From Syntrophotalea acetylenivorans (lineage in GTDB: Bacteria; Desulfobacterota; Desulfuromonadia; Desulfuromonadales; Syntrophotaleaceae), in assembly GCF_001887775.1 (NCBI RefSeq), contig NZ_CP015519.1, positions 2,232,001 to 2,296,000 on the forward strand: a DNA stretch of 64,000 nucleotides. Direction: 5' to 3'. A program made the translations under genes and the position numbers. Below the pieces are notes generated by a model that made no database searches, was not told the DNA's origin, and worked only from the letters and a program-made list of their open reading frames with translations. Of the stretch, positions 1-10,757 are shown piece after piece (positions within the stretch are counted from its first letter, which is position 1; every line of letters begins with the position of its first letter).

Positions 1-1
1 C

Positions 2-154
2 GGTTTGCAGCTCGGTTTTATCAACTTTGCCGACACCTGCGACAAAGGGGTCCAAATTGGTATTCTCAACATCATGAATCAAACCAAAGGCTGGTTCACC
101 GATCTCCCCAATGAAGTTGCACCGGGTATGGTCTTTATCAACTGGCGCTACTGA
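2..154 (+). CDS. C-terminal end of a surface-repeat-like protein (partial)
   Basis: An open frame enters from the left edge and stops at a TGA, giving 50 residues. The tail contains the pattern GLQLGFINFAD followed by GVQIGILNIM and ends with FINWRY. Alternating G-x-Q-x-G and N-F/N-I repeats like these are typical of the LA_2272-type surface repeat proteins, in which short beta-strand repeats end in a GWF...LP...NW tail. Only the last repeats are visible, so signal peptide, length and function cannot be judged. The product is probably exported or surface-exposed. A GC-rich hairpin follows the stop codon. Confidence 0.6.
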   Translation, partial: GLQLGFINFADTCDKGVQIGILNIMNQTKGWFTDLPNEVAPGMVFINWRY

Positions 155-169
155 TTCCAAAAAACGCGA

Positions 170-197
170 AAGCCCGCCGGATGATCCCGGCGGGCTT
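170..197. terminator. GC-rich hairpin after the partial CDS
   Basis: An 11-bp perfect inverted repeat (AAGCCCGCCGG, 170-180, with CCGGCGGGCTT, 187-197) around a 6-nt loop lies 15 bases past the stop codon. There is no clear T-run after the stem on either strand, so intrinsic termination is likely but not certain. The rest of the gap up to 434 shows nothing I can name apart from the ribosome binding site of the next gene. Confidence 0.5.
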
Positions 198-434
198 CAC
201 TAGATGTCAAAACTCAATCCGCCAAACAGGGGATCGCTTTCTGACCCTTTCGGCGGATCAGCTGTTCTAGCCTCCCCCCTCCCTCTCCCGCACCACCTTC
301 GATCAGCCCACTCGATAGATATAACTCAATAATTTCTTGAATGAATTCATAGAGATGTTTAATATGCGGAGGGTAAATTCATTCAAACCGCTGCTCCACT
401 CTGCTGCATTCCATCGCTTGAAAGGAACCCCCCC

Positions 435-1781
435 ATGGAAAACCAGCTGGATCTCGTCAAAAAAACCTCTCAATACATCAAACGCTCCATCACCCTGAAA
501 ATCATCTCCGTCGGCATCCTGATCCTGTTGCTGCTCATACCGGCCTCGATGGTCAAGGGCCTGATCCGGGAACGCCAGCAGCGGCGCGATACGGTGGTCC
601 GGGAGATCAGCCAGAAATGGGGCGACAGCCAGACCATCACCGGGCCCTTTCTGACCGTGCCCTTCAAGACTTATTACAAGGACGACCGGGGCAAAACCCG
701 CTTCAATCTCAAGTACCTGCATTTTCTTCCCGAAACACTCGACATCAGTGGCGACATGACTCCGGAGGTGCGTTATCGCAGCCTCTTTGAAGCAGTGCTG
801 TACAACACCAGACTGACCTTTAACGGCAACTTCAAGCTGCCCCCTGCCAGTCAGCTGAACGTCGAACCAAAAAATATCCTCTGGAATAAGGCCTGTCTTT
901 CCCTCGGTATCACCGACATGCGCGGCATCCGGGAGAAGATCGTCCTGGCCTTCAACGGGGTCGAATACAATGCCAACCCGGGACTCAAAACCACCGACCT
1001 GGCCGGAGCCGGGGTCAGCACCCTGGTCCAGCCCCTCTCGGCGCAAGCATCCAACGCTTTTTCCTTCGACCTGAACCTGAACGGCAGCGAGCAGATCGAC
1101 CTGATCCCCGTCGGCGAAACCACCACCGTCCGCATGACCTCGCCCTGGCCTTCGCCCAGTTTTAACGGCGCCTTTCTGCCGGTAACCCGTGAAGTGAGTA
1201 AAGAGGGTTTTACCGCCGACTGGAAGGTGCTGCACCTGAACCGGAACTTCCCTCAGTTTTGGCAAGGCTCCAAGTACAAGGTCACCCCGTCGGCCTTCGG
1301 CCTTGAGCTGATCATGACCGCCGATATCTATCAGAAGTCGACGCGGCTGGCCAAATACGCCGTCATGTTCCTGGTCTTCACCTTTTTTGCCTTCTTCTTC
1401 TCCGAAATCATCAACAAGCGACGCATCCACCCGATCCAGTACCTGCTGGTCGGCATGGCCATCCTGATTTTCTACACCCTGGTCCTGTCATTGTCCGAGT
1501 ACATCCCCTTCAACCTGGCCTACATCCTGTCGGCGGGCTCGGTGACCCTGCTTGTCTCAGGCTATGCCTGGGCCATCATCTCCAACAGCAAGTTCGCCCT
1601 GACCATCGCGGGGATTCTGAGCATCCTCTACTGCTACCTGTTTATCGTGCTGCAGCTCGAGGATTATGCGCTGATTCTAGGGAGTGTCGGGCTGTTGGTG
1701 ATTCTGGCGCTGGTGATGTATGTGACGCGGAAGATTGATTGGTATGAGGTTGAAGCTGTGGCGCGGGAAGATGGAAAATAG
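435..1781 (+). CDS. creD: CreD-family inner membrane protein
   Basis: 448 residues, the usual length for CreD. A single N-terminal membrane segment (about residues 22-42, rich in I/L/V) is followed by a large presumably periplasmic domain (about 45-300). At least five hydrophobic segments crowd the C-terminal third (about 305-435). The motif GPFLTVPF just after the first helix is typical of the family. In enterobacteria CreD belongs to the CreBC regulon and affects envelope integrity and colicin/beta-lactam tolerance, but its biochemical role is unknown. Here it stands alone without creBC neighbours, so regulation is not inferable. Start chosen at the ATG preceded by GAAAGGAACC. Family assignment is firm, function is not. 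Confidence 0.9.
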   Translation: MENQLDLVKKTSQYIKRSITLKIISVGILILLLLIPASMVKGLIRERQQRRDTVVREISQKWGDSQTITGPFLTVPFKTYYKDDRGKTRFNLKYLHFLPETLDISGDMTPEVRYRSLFEAVLYNTRLTFNGNFKLPPASQLNVEPKNILWNKACLSLGITDMRGIREKIVLAFNGVEYNANPGLKTTDLAGAGVSTLVQPLSAQASNAFSFDLNLNGSEQIDLIPVGETTTVRMTSPWPSPSFNGAFLPVTREVSKEGFTADWKVLHLNRNFPQFWQGSKYKVTPSAFGLELIMTADIYQKSTRLAKYAVMFLVFTFFAFFFSEIINKRRIHPIQYLLVGMAILIFYTLVLSLSEYIPFNLAYILSAGSVTLLVSGYAWAIISNSKFALTIAGILSILYCYLFIVLQLEDYALILGSVGLLVILALVMYVTRKIDWYEVEAVAREDGK

Positions 1782-1911
1782 CACTTGAATTCTAAGACCT
1801 TACCAGACTCGAAGCTTAGCGAATGAGCATGGTGTCCCCTGAACCCCTGTGAATTCAAATGGCTACAGACGAAAGCCGCCAGCTCTGCCATGCTCATGCT
1901 GCCAACTTCTT

Positions 1912-2250
1912 TCACAACGGCTTCCCTTTTTGCCTTGGACGCCGCCGTGACATGGTAAGGCGATTCCTTTCGGCCTCGGGATAAAAGCTCAGCGCTTTTT
2001 CCAGAAGGCTTTTCAGCTCTGCCAAAAATGGATAGCGCGGATCGAACGCATAGAGCCGCGTATTGCCGATCATGCGGCTGTACACCACCCTGCCGGCCTC
2101 CAGCTTCTCGAACTGATTCTGGATCGCCCGCAGATCGGTGGCATAGAACTTGGCCACTTACCGCGGATAACCCTCTTCACGCGCCAGCAGATACAGCAAC
2201 ACCCGTTCCCTGTTGATTGTTCCGAACAATGCCTCTAACACAACCTTCAC
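1912..2250 (-). pseudogene. winged-helix DNA-binding protein broken by an in-frame stop
   Basis: Read on the minus strand from a GTG near 2241 or 2250, the frame gives VLEALFGTINRERVLLYLL, then EEGYPR, a TAA stop, and then VAKFYATDLRAIQNQFEKLE and onward to KGKPL. The two halves are in the same frame. Together they match the small HTH proteins that start with LxALFG and end in a PRYPFLxEL tail, often associated with nucleotidyltransferase or toxin-antitoxin neighbours. At the break (codon about 2157-2159) homologues normally have Glu or another residue, so a single substitution to TAA explains it. The part after the stop (81 codons) has its own ATG or GTG-like restart but would lack the first helix. 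No intact partner is adjacent. Remnant of an accessory regulator is the best reading. Confidence 0.55.
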
Positions 2251-2275
2251 CCGACGGAATTTTTACGTTATTTGA

Positions 2276-2512
2276 CGTAGTTTTTTAGTCACTATAGACA
2301 ATAGGCAGTATCTTTGCAGGCATCCGTTTCCTCGCATTGTCGAATTCAGGGAAGGCAGAGGGGGGGGCAGTGAGCACGACTGGACCAGACTGCTTGCTCC
2401 GGATTTATCTTGCCTGAGCCAGACGGTCAAACAACTGGAATTGCCTGCCAAAAAGGATTATAGTCTGGAGCATTTGCTTGAGGTGGTACAGGGGAAAATT
2501 CTTACCTGTTAA
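2276..2512 (+). pseudogene. short open frame without a start, possible gene remnant
   Basis: An open stretch of 78 codons ends at TAA 2510-2512. Its C-terminal half (for example DYSLEHLLEVVQGKIL) has protein-like composition with regular hydrophobic spacing. There is no ATG and no ribosome binding site, and a run of eight G near 2360 could mark an indel. I do not recognise a family. Its position next to the broken winged-helix gene suggests that both are leftovers of one decayed accessory locus. It could equally be chance open reading. Confidence 0.2.
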
Positions 2513-2561
2513 ACCTGTCCCCAGCACCCTTTTTTGAATTATGCTTTCAGGAGAATTTTAT

Positions 2562-2666
2562 ATGAAACATATGGCGCTTTTGATCTTGGGTTTTCTTATT
2601 ACAGTCTTGCTTTCAGGGTGCGGTATCCCGGACCTTCCTGGCCCTATCGGAATCCCTGGGCTTTAA
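2562..2666 (+). CDS. 34-residue predicted lipoprotein
   Basis: A very short gene: ATG with AGGAG eight bases upstream, then a charged start (MKH), a hydrophobic stretch (about residues 4-17), the lipobox LLSGC and a Gly/Pro-rich tail ending PIGIPGL. After signal peptidase II cleavage at Cys19 only about 16 residues would remain on the lipid anchor. A strong bidirectional terminator follows within 50 bases, which supports a real transcription unit. Small lipoproteins with this kind of tail are common but of unknown function. Could be a chance ORF, but the ribosome binding site, lipobox and terminator argue for a gene. Confidence 0.6.
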   Translation: MKHMALLILGFLITVLLSGCGIPDLPGPIGIPGL

Positions 2667-2713
2667 AAAGAATTGCGCAAGATTGCCAGCTTTCTATATT
2701 AAGAAATGAACCC

Positions 2714-2760
2714 AACAAACAAAAAGACCTCCCATTTACCGGGAGGTCTTTTTGTTTGTT
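2714..2760. terminator. strong bidirectional intrinsic terminator
   Basis: A 20-bp perfect stem (2714-2733 with 2741-2760) closes on the 7-base loop ATTTACC. The core AAAAAGACCTCCC/GGGAGGTCTTTTT supplies U-runs in both directions. It ends the small lipoprotein transcript. The following 250 bases up to the next gene are AT-rich and show no gene. Confidence 0.85.
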
Positions 2761-3007
2761 TTTGCAGAACAATGCAAAGGCAGTGACAGCATGGTCCCTG
2801 ATGTCTTAGCTGTGCCCTTTTGATGATTCGGAAAAATTCTGCGCCTGCGACTGAAAACATCCATTGGAGAATATGAAAAACCTATCGCCATTCAGTTTTC
2901 TGATTTTTCTCTTTTATATCGTAATAGATATATGTTTATATTAATGACTTTCCAATCACTTTTTCTGCCAACTTATCAAAACGAGGGGCTCCGGCTCATT
3001 TTTTCAT

Positions 3008-4375
3008 ATGAAAATCAAATCAACATTCACAAACAAATTATTAGTCATCATGGTGGGATTTGGGGTTTTTATCGGCATCATCTTCCCCTTCTTCGTAAAA
3101 CTCGTCCTCAATCTCGCCTCGGAACAGGTGCTTACCTTCAAGTTTTTCAGCATGTGCATCATTGCCGGCCTGCTTGTTGGAGGATTCAACTTTTTTGTTT
3201 TCAAAAGTATTTTCTATGACTTTCTCGAATCGGTCAGTACCAAACTCACCGCTTTTAGAGAGAAACTCGACAGTGCCCGCAGAGAGGAGGCCATCGAGTG
3301 CAACGACGACGAATGCCTCATCACGGTTAAGTCTGACGACCCGATCGTCGGCAATATCACAAACTCGTTCAATGACTTTATCAAGACGATTCAGAATTCT
3401 ATGAAAGCCGAGATGATCACCACCCGCTTTCTTGAGGAGCTTAAACAGCGACTCTCGGTAAAGGATATAGCGGATGTAGTGCTGGACAGCTTTATCGCGT
3501 ATTTTGGGGGTGATGGGGGCTGTATTATAAGCTACGACAAAGGAACATTTTCCCTGCTTAAAACGAAACATGCACAGGTCGACTTTGAGATGGTTGACCA
3601 GGATGAGCTTTATCGGGTCATGGAGAAAAAGGAATGCATGCGTTACGAGAACCTGCAAAACAATCCCGTGAAACTCAATATCGTCCTGGGAGAGTTAGTT
3701 CCCGATTCAATCGCTTTCATTCCACTGCGATACCAGGACCAGAAAATAGGCGTTGCTATACTGCTTGCCAAAAATGAATTCGCCAGGTCCTTCAGCGGCC
3801 TGGAAAGCAAGAACTTCATCCAACAGGCAACCCCTTTCCTGTATAACAGCAACCTGATCCGTCGCCTTGAAGAGCTTGCGGCAATGGATGAGTTGACAGG
3901 CTCGCTCAATCGCCGGTTCGGCATGAAGAGATTGCAGGAAGAGTTCAGCAGGGCCCAGCGATTCAGTACCTCGTTCTCGCTCTGCCTCATTGACATCGAT
4001 CATTTCAAGACCATCAACGATACTTTTGGCCATCAGGCGGGAGATGAGGTCCTTCGGAGCGTTACAACGCAGATGCAGGGTGACCTGCGTTCTTCGGATT
4101 TCATTGTACGTTATGGAGGCGAGGAATTTCTTCTGGTACTTCCGGGCGCGTCTCTTGCCGACTCTTACGAGATCATGGAACGAATGCGCAGAAGGATCGA
4201 GGCCTTTCAACTGCAGTTCGGCTCCTACTCGATTAACTTCACCATCAGCAGCGGCATCTGCAGTTTTCCATCGAAGAACATTACTGAACCAAGCGACATG
4301 ATTCGTGCCGCAGATATTACCATGTACAAAGCCAAGAACAGTGGTAGAAATCGCATCATGACTACCGAGGAATAA
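3008..4375 (+). CDS. membrane-anchored diguanylate cyclase (GGDEF)
   Basis: 455 residues. Two N-terminal membrane helices (about residues 10-32 and 42-64) are followed by a HAMP-like/linker stretch, a GAF-like sensor region (about 125-280), and a C-terminal GGDEF domain (about 290-450). The active-site signature reads GGEEF at residues 370-374, so it should make cyclic di-GMP from two GTP. An inhibitory I-site RSSD sits at 361-364, exactly five residues before it, implying product feedback. The two helices leave almost no periplasmic loop, so sensing is probably cytoplasmic or membrane-based through the GAF-like part. It is a single-gene unit. No strong ribosome binding site precedes the chosen ATG. 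An HD-GYP phosphodiesterase-type protein lies 14 kb away but is not linked. Confidence 0.9.
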   Translation: MKIKSTFTNKLLVIMVGFGVFIGIIFPFFVKLVLNLASEQVLTFKFFSMCIIAGLLVGGFNFFVFKSIFYDFLESVSTKLTAFREKLDSARREEAIECNDDECLITVKSDDPIVGNITNSFNDFIKTIQNSMKAEMITTRFLEELKQRLSVKDIADVVLDSFIAYFGGDGGCIISYDKGTFSLLKTKHAQVDFEMVDQDELYRVMEKKECMRYENLQNNPVKLNIVLGELVPDSIAFIPLRYQDQKIGVAILLAKNEFARSFSGLESKNFIQQATPFLYNSNLIRRLEELAAMDELTGSLNRRFGMKRLQEEFSRAQRFSTSFSLCLIDIDHFKTINDTFGHQAGDEVLRSVTTQMQGDLRSSDFIVRYGGEEFLLVLPGASLADSYEIMERMRRRIEAFQLQFGSYSINFTISSGICSFPSKNITEPSDMIRAADITMYKAKNSGRNRIMTTEE

Positions 4376-4603
4376 GTCAGCAATGCACACGCTACTCTTT
4401 AAAAGGAACCTTTTACCACTCTAACCTGGAGGGGGCTTCCGAGAACGTTGTTTATTGGTTCATCACTGGGGACCATACTGTCACATTTGCAAGATGGCAA
4501 GCTTGCCCTACCAGCCTGCAACTGGTGTACTTACGACTAGAATCTACCTGGCCTGATAATTCTATCCAAAACCAAGGGTCGGCAGCATTGCTACCCCATT
4601 TTT

Positions 4604-6604
<2,001 letters not shown>

Positions 6605-6699
6605 GTCTGAGTGTAATCCAGAGGGGAGGGAAAAGGGAAGAGGGACGGGCCAAGTTGATTTAAAATTGCTTATTTCAGATAGTTCAAAACAAAGAGCAA

Positions 6700-6959
6700 C
6701 ACCGGCGGGTCGCGGCCCGCCAGCCGCCATACTTTTTGTCCAAGCCAACAAAAAGTAGGCAAAAAATGGCTGCCACTGGCCACTGCGTGGAGCATGCTAT
6801 TACGGATGGTCTGAGAAGGCTAACACCCCTTGAGCCATCCCGCAGCGACAGCACTTTCTTCGCGCGGCCCTTCTTTCGGAAGTTGATTGCTAAAACGATC
6901 GTTCCGTTTCTCTTCCCATCATTGATCGAAGGGTTGCTGAGTTTTAAAACCAACAAACC
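6700..6959. repeat. intergenic repeat element, copy A
   Basis: About 259 bp that align end to end with 11816-12069 in the same orientation, with several indels. Shared blocks include CCACTGCGTGGAGCATGC (6780-6797), TTTTTGTCCAAG, GTTGATTGCTA and the closing TTTTAAAACCAACAA. It opens with a GGCGGG/CCCGCC hairpin, then a CTTTTTGT/ACAAAAAG hairpin. The hairpin arms are kept while the loops differ between copies. No open frame is conserved between the copies. It lies between hldD and uvrB and fills most of a 446-bp gap. Such elements are known as interspersed repeats in many proteobacterial genomes; whether this one is mobile or transcribed is unknown. Confidence 0.7.
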
Positions 6960-6983
6960 AAATGCAAAGTCACTGCAATACCC

Positions 6984-7001
6984 CGCCGGTCGAAACCGGC
7001 G
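6984..7001 (-). terminator. possible weak terminator downstream of hldD
   Basis: A 7-bp GC stem, CGCCGGT/ACCGGCG, with loop CGAA lies about 50 bases past the hldD stop on its strand. No U-run follows, so this may be a processing or stability hairpin rather than a terminator. Confidence 0.3.
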
Positions 7002-7050
7002 AGGCTCAAAGAAGTTCAGCAGACAACCTAATCAAAACAGGGACAACCTA

Positions 7051-8007
7051 TCAAACCCCCGGGTTATCCTTCAACCATTCCATATAACGTTCCACGCCCT
7101 GCTCAACGGTGAGGAACTCACCGTCATAGCCGGCAGCCCGCAACCGGGTCAGATCGGCCTCGGTGAAGCTTTGATAGCGTCCTTTCAACTTGTCCGGGAA
7201 GGGGACATAGATCAATTCGCCGCGGTCGTGGGCTTTGAGCACCCCTTTGGCCACATCGTTGAAGCTCTGGCTTCGACCGGTACCGACATTGAAGATGCCG
7301 GAGACCTTCGAGTTGTCGAGGAACCAGAGGTTAACGTCGACCACGTTGCCGACGTAGACGAAGTCGCGGCGCTGCTCGCCGTTACCGTAACCGTCGCAAC
7401 CTTCAAAGAGCTTAACCTTGCCTTCGGCGAGCAGCTGGTTGTTGAGATGGAAGGCAACGCTGGCCATGCTGCCCTTGTGCTGCTCCCGGGGACCGTAAAC
7501 GTTGAAGTAGCGGAAACCGGCAATCTGGCTTTTGGCCGTGGGCAGAATCCGCCGCACGTACTGATCGAAGAGCACCTTGGAATAGCCGTAGACGTTGAGG
7601 GGCTGCTCGTACCGGGGGTCTTCGTTGAACACCGTGCCGCCGCCGTAGGTGGCGGCGCTGGAAGCGTAAATAAAGGGGACGGAGCGTTCCAAACACCAGT
7701 GCAGCAGAACCTTGGAGTAACGGTAGTTGTTTTCCATCATGTAGCGGCCGTCCCACTCGGTGGTGGTGGAACAGGCACCCTGATGCAGCACCGCCTCGAT
7801 GGCGCCGCCGAAGTCGTCGCCGGCTTCGAGTTTTTCCAGGAATTCGGCCTTGTCCATATAGTCAGCCAATTGAGCGTCTGCAATGTTGGCGAACTTGGTA
7901 CCGTCGGTCAGGTCGTCCACCACCAAAATGTCGGTCCGTCCCCGGGCGTTGAGAGCCTGTACGATGTTGCTGCCAATAAATCCGGCCCCGCCGGTAACAA
8001 TAATCAT
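7051..8007 (-). CDS. hldD: ADP-L-glycero-D-manno-heptose 6-epimerase
   Basis: 318 residues. Short-chain dehydrogenase-like epimerase with the NAD(P)-binding TGGAGFIG loop at residues 5-12 and the catalytic Tyr/Lys pair in YGYSK (Tyr140, Lys144). The stretch [14 protein letters not shown] and the [11 protein letters not shown] region are diagnostic of HldD/RfaD. It converts ADP-D-glycero- to ADP-L-glycero-D-manno-heptose, the donor for the inner core of lipopolysaccharide. Its presence therefore supports a Gram-negative envelope. The ATG has AAAGGA at good spacing. It follows the JAB-DinG gene by 43 bases on the same strand, so they may be co-transcribed, but no functional link is obvious. Confidence 0.96.
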   Translation of the reverse strand: MIIVTGGAGFIGSNIVQALNARGRTDILVVDDLTDGTKFANIADAQLADYMDKAEFLEKLEAGDDFGGAIEAVLHQGACSTTTEWDGRYMMENNYRYSKVLLHWCLERSVPFIYASSAATYGGGTVFNEDPRYEQPLNVYGYSKVLFDQYVRRILPTAKSQIAGFRYFNVYGPREQHKGSMASVAFHLNNQLLAEGKVKLFEGCDGYGNGEQRRDFVYVGNVVDVNLWFLDNSKVSGIFNVGTGRSQSFNDVAKGVLKAHDRGELIYVPFPDKLKGRYQSFTEADLTRLRAAGYDGEFLTVEQGVERYMEWLKDNPGV

Positions 8008-8050
8008 GGATAATGTCCTTTCTATATCTTCTTGTCGTTAAGTTATAAAA

Positions 8051-10585
8051 TCAGTCGGCCGTGGATAGTTCAGCCTGAAAACTGGCCATTTCCCCCAGTA
8101 CCTGTTCCGCTGGCCCGGTCAGCACACGGGCGTCAGGCAGGGAGCGGAGGAAGATGCGTCCGTAGCCCTTCTTGACCACCCTGCTGTCGAGAATCAGCAC
8201 CACCCCACGGTCGTTGCGGTGGCGAATCAGACGGCCGAAGCCCTGCTTGAACTTGATCGCCGCCTGGGGCACCGTGTAGCTCATGAAGGGGTCGCCCCCG
8301 GCCTTTTCGATAGCCTCTGCCCGCGCTTCGAGCACCGGTTCGGTAGGCACCTTGAAGGGCAGGCGGGTAATAATGACCTGCTCCAAAGCCCGCCCCGGGA
8401 CATCGACCCCCTCCCAAAAGGAATCGGTGCCGAACAGCACACTGGTGGCATCGCCGGCAAAGGTCTTGAGCAGCCGATGGCGGTTTTCCTCCCCCTGGCG
8501 CAGACAGCGATAACCGCGGGCTCCGAGCACCGGGGACAGCTCGCCATGGACCCGGCGCAACAGGGAATAGGCGGTAAACAACACGAAGGAACGGCCGTCG
8601 GCACTGACGATGGCCTTCTCGCTCAGGTCCCGGACCATTTCGCCGTAGCCGCCCCGGCCCGGCTCGGGCACATCGGTAGGCACCACCACCAAAGCCTGAC
8701 TGGCAAAATCAAAGGGCGACTGCAGCAGCAGTTCGGTGATCCGGGTCGGCTCTGCCCGGTCGATACCGACCCGTTCCTTAAAGTAGCTGAAGGAGTCGGC
8801 GACGGCCAGGGTGGCACTGGTCATAACCACGGTGCGGAACCGGTCGTAAAGAGCCTGCTTGAGGCGCTCCGCTACCGCCAGAGGCGCGGTGCAGAGGCGG
8901 GTGATGACGCCCTGGCCGCGGCCGATGCGTCCCTGTTTGACCTCGAACCAGCCGCAGGTTGACTCGTCGGTAGCGATAAAACAGCTCAGATCGGTGGCGA
9001 TACCGCCGAGGCGTCCGACCACGCCCCTCAGATCGGTAAGGGGGGAGTTCAGCTTCTCGGCGACCAGCTCGGGTAGTGCTTCACAATCCTTGAGCAACGC
9101 CGCCAGGGCTTTGGCCAGATCTTCCGTCTGGCGGCTCAACTGACGAACCCGCTCGCTGACCGAAGTCCAAAAATCGCTGCCGGTCAGTTTCGGCACCAGG
9201 CGCTGTTTGATCTCCTCCCGTTCGCTGATATCCTGCTTCAGGTGATCCGCGAGATCACGGCCGATATCCTCAAGATCGGCAACGGCTCGGTCGAAAAGCT
9301 GCTGACGATCGACAATCAAAGACTCGATACGCTCATGCAAACGCCGATAGAGGGCATCCTCGCTGTCCGGCAGTTCTGCAGACAACTTGGCCAGAAACCG
9401 GGGCAGCAGGCCTCGCTCGGCCTTGCGCGGATGGCGCAGGCGATTGAGCACCCGGGCGAAGGCGAAGCGGGTTACCTGGGTAGAGAAATAGCGGGTGGCG
9501 ACGTCCTCCAGGTGATGGGCTTCGTCGAGGATCACCCGATCGAAAGGCGGCAGCACCGCGGTGGTCGTATAGTTATCGGTCTGCAGGCGCAGGGCCAAGT
9601 CGGACAGCAGCAGGGCGTGATTGACCACCAGCAGATCGGCCTGAGACGCCAACCGGCGAGCCTTGTGAAAGAAGCAGTCGCCATAGTGAGCACACCGAAC
9701 CCGGGCGCATTGATCGGGCTCGCAACAGACTTCCTCCCACACTTGGCTGCGGGGGATAAAGGACAGCTCTTCTTTGGAGCCGTCACTGGTCTGTTCGGCC
9801 CAGGCGAGGATGCTGTTGAACTCCCCGGTCAACTCGTCATCGAACAGCCCCGGCTCCAGGTGAGCCGTCTCGGTGCGGCGGCGGCAGAGGTAGTTACCGC
9901 GCCCTTTGACCAACACGGCACGAAAACGCAGGCCGGTGGCCCGCTGCAGAAAGGGCAGGTCCTTACGAACCAGCTGTTCCTGCAGGTTGATGGTGTTGGT
10001 CGAGACCACCACCCGTTCCTCGTTGGCCAGAGCCCAGAGGATGGCCGGCAGCAGGTAGGCTAAACTCTTGCCGGTTCCGGTGCCGGCTTCGATGGTGGTC
10101 AGCTGACCTCGGTTGAAAGCTTCGCCGACGGCAAATGCCATGCGCAACTGCTCGGGCCGTTCTTCGTAGCCGGGCAGACTGTCGGCCACCACCCCTTCGG
10201 GGCCGAGCAGTTCCGCAATACGCTGTGGATCCACATGCTCTTCCAGGCGCGGCGCAAAGGGCTCAACCACCTTATACACACTTTCCACAGAGTTATCCAC
10301 AATATAGAATGCCACCCCAAGAGAGCCCAACCGGGAAGCAATCTCCACATCGGCGGAAGAAGGCTGCAGCTGTCCTCCGGGATGATTGTGAATAACGACG
10401 TCCCCGAAACGGCAGGCTTGCAGAACCGCCGGTACCGCCTCGGCATTGCCCCGGGCCAGCACCTCGACCTCGCTTAAGCGTAATTCGCTGTCGGTATGAC
10501 CGAGAAAGAAGACCTCGTTGCCGTTTGCGGCCCGAATGGCCCGGCGCATGTCCTCGGCGGCCTGGGGATGAATTACCTGGTCCAT
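8051..10585 (-). CDS. DinG-type helicase with N-terminal JAB/RadC-like domain
   Basis: 844 residues from the ATG encoding MDQVIHP; a start 17 codons upstream is possible but has no better ribosome binding site. Residues 1-100 resemble a prokaryotic JAB/RadC metalloprotease fold: Glu24, then His66-Asn-His68 and Asp79 in the arrangement H-x-H-x10-D. Residues from about 140 on are a DinG/XPD superfamily 2 helicase. Walker A AGTGTGKS is at 167-174. Cysteines for a 4Fe-4S cluster occur in NYLCRRR and in the cluster C-x4-C-x4-C-x5-C region that includes EPDQCARVRC. The DEAH box is DEAHHLED and the C-terminal motif VI lies around QGFGRLIRH. DinG unwinds forked DNA, R-loops and DNA-RNA hybrids 5' to 3'. 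The JAB domain could be a peptidase or deubiquitinase-like module, or only structural. Helicase call is firm, JAB activity inferred. Confidence 0.9.
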   Translation of the reverse strand: MDQVIHPQAAEDMRRAIRAANGNEVFFLGHTDSELRLSEVEVLARGNAEAVPAVLQACRFGDVVIHNHPGGQLQPSSADVEIASRLGSLGVAFYIVDNSVESVYKVVEPFAPRLEEHVDPQRIAELLGPEGVVADSLPGYEERPEQLRMAFAVGEAFNRGQLTTIEAGTGTGKSLAYLLPAILWALANEERVVVSTNTINLQEQLVRKDLPFLQRATGLRFRAVLVKGRGNYLCRRRTETAHLEPGLFDDELTGEFNSILAWAEQTSDGSKEELSFIPRSQVWEEVCCEPDQCARVRCAHYGDCFFHKARRLASQADLLVVNHALLLSDLALRLQTDNYTTTAVLPPFDRVILDEAHHLEDVATRYFSTQVTRFAFARVLNRLRHPRKAERGLLPRFLAKLSAELPDSEDALYRRLHERIESLIVDRQQLFDRAVADLEDIGRDLADHLKQDISEREEIKQRLVPKLTGSDFWTSVSERVRQLSRQTEDLAKALAALLKDCEALPELVAEKLNSPLTDLRGVVGRLGGIATDLSCFIATDESTCGWFEVKQGRIGRGQGVITRLCTAPLAVAERLKQALYDRFRTVVMTSATLAVADSFSYFKERVGIDRAEPTRITELLLQSPFDFASQALVVVPTDVPEPGRGGYGEMVRDLSEKAIVSADGRSFVLFTAYSLLRRVHGELSPVLGARGYRCLRQGEENRHRLLKTFAGDATSVLFGTDSFWEGVDVPGRALEQVIITRLPFKVPTEPVLEARAEAIEKAGGDPFMSYTVPQAAIKFKQGFGRLIRHRNDRGVVLILDSRVVKKGYGRIFLRSLPDARVLTGPAEQVLGEMASFQAELSTAD
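10272..10301. promoter_or_regulatory. run of DnaA-box-like 9-mers inside the JAB-DinG gene
   Basis: Three 9-mers stand almost end to end: TTATACACA (10272-10280) and TTATCCACA (10293-10301), both fitting the TTATNCACA consensus, and CTTTCCACA (10281-10289), which deviates. They encode part of the JAB domain (about residues 96-107, VDNSVESVYKVV), so codon constraint could explain them. If bound, they could titrate DnaA, as datA does elsewhere. Confidence 0.35.
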
Positions 10586-10757
10586 GAAATATCCGTTTCT
10601 TCGCACGAAAGGCGCCATTATAGAGAATGTGCCCAAAAAAGAAAAGCGCCCGCCGGCAAAGGACTTATTCGACCTGCAATTGACAGCCCCGGGAGAAATG
10701 ATAACTTAATTAACAGTAAAAGATATTTCCATTCAGGTCTCTCCCAAGGAGGATTCC

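Noticed and set aside
303-1430. 375-codon minus-strand open frame.
   Set aside because: Opposite creD, whose family similarity is clear.
6736-8013. 425-codon plus-strand open frame.
   Set aside because: Runs through the repeat element and antisense to hldD; no motif or start signal.
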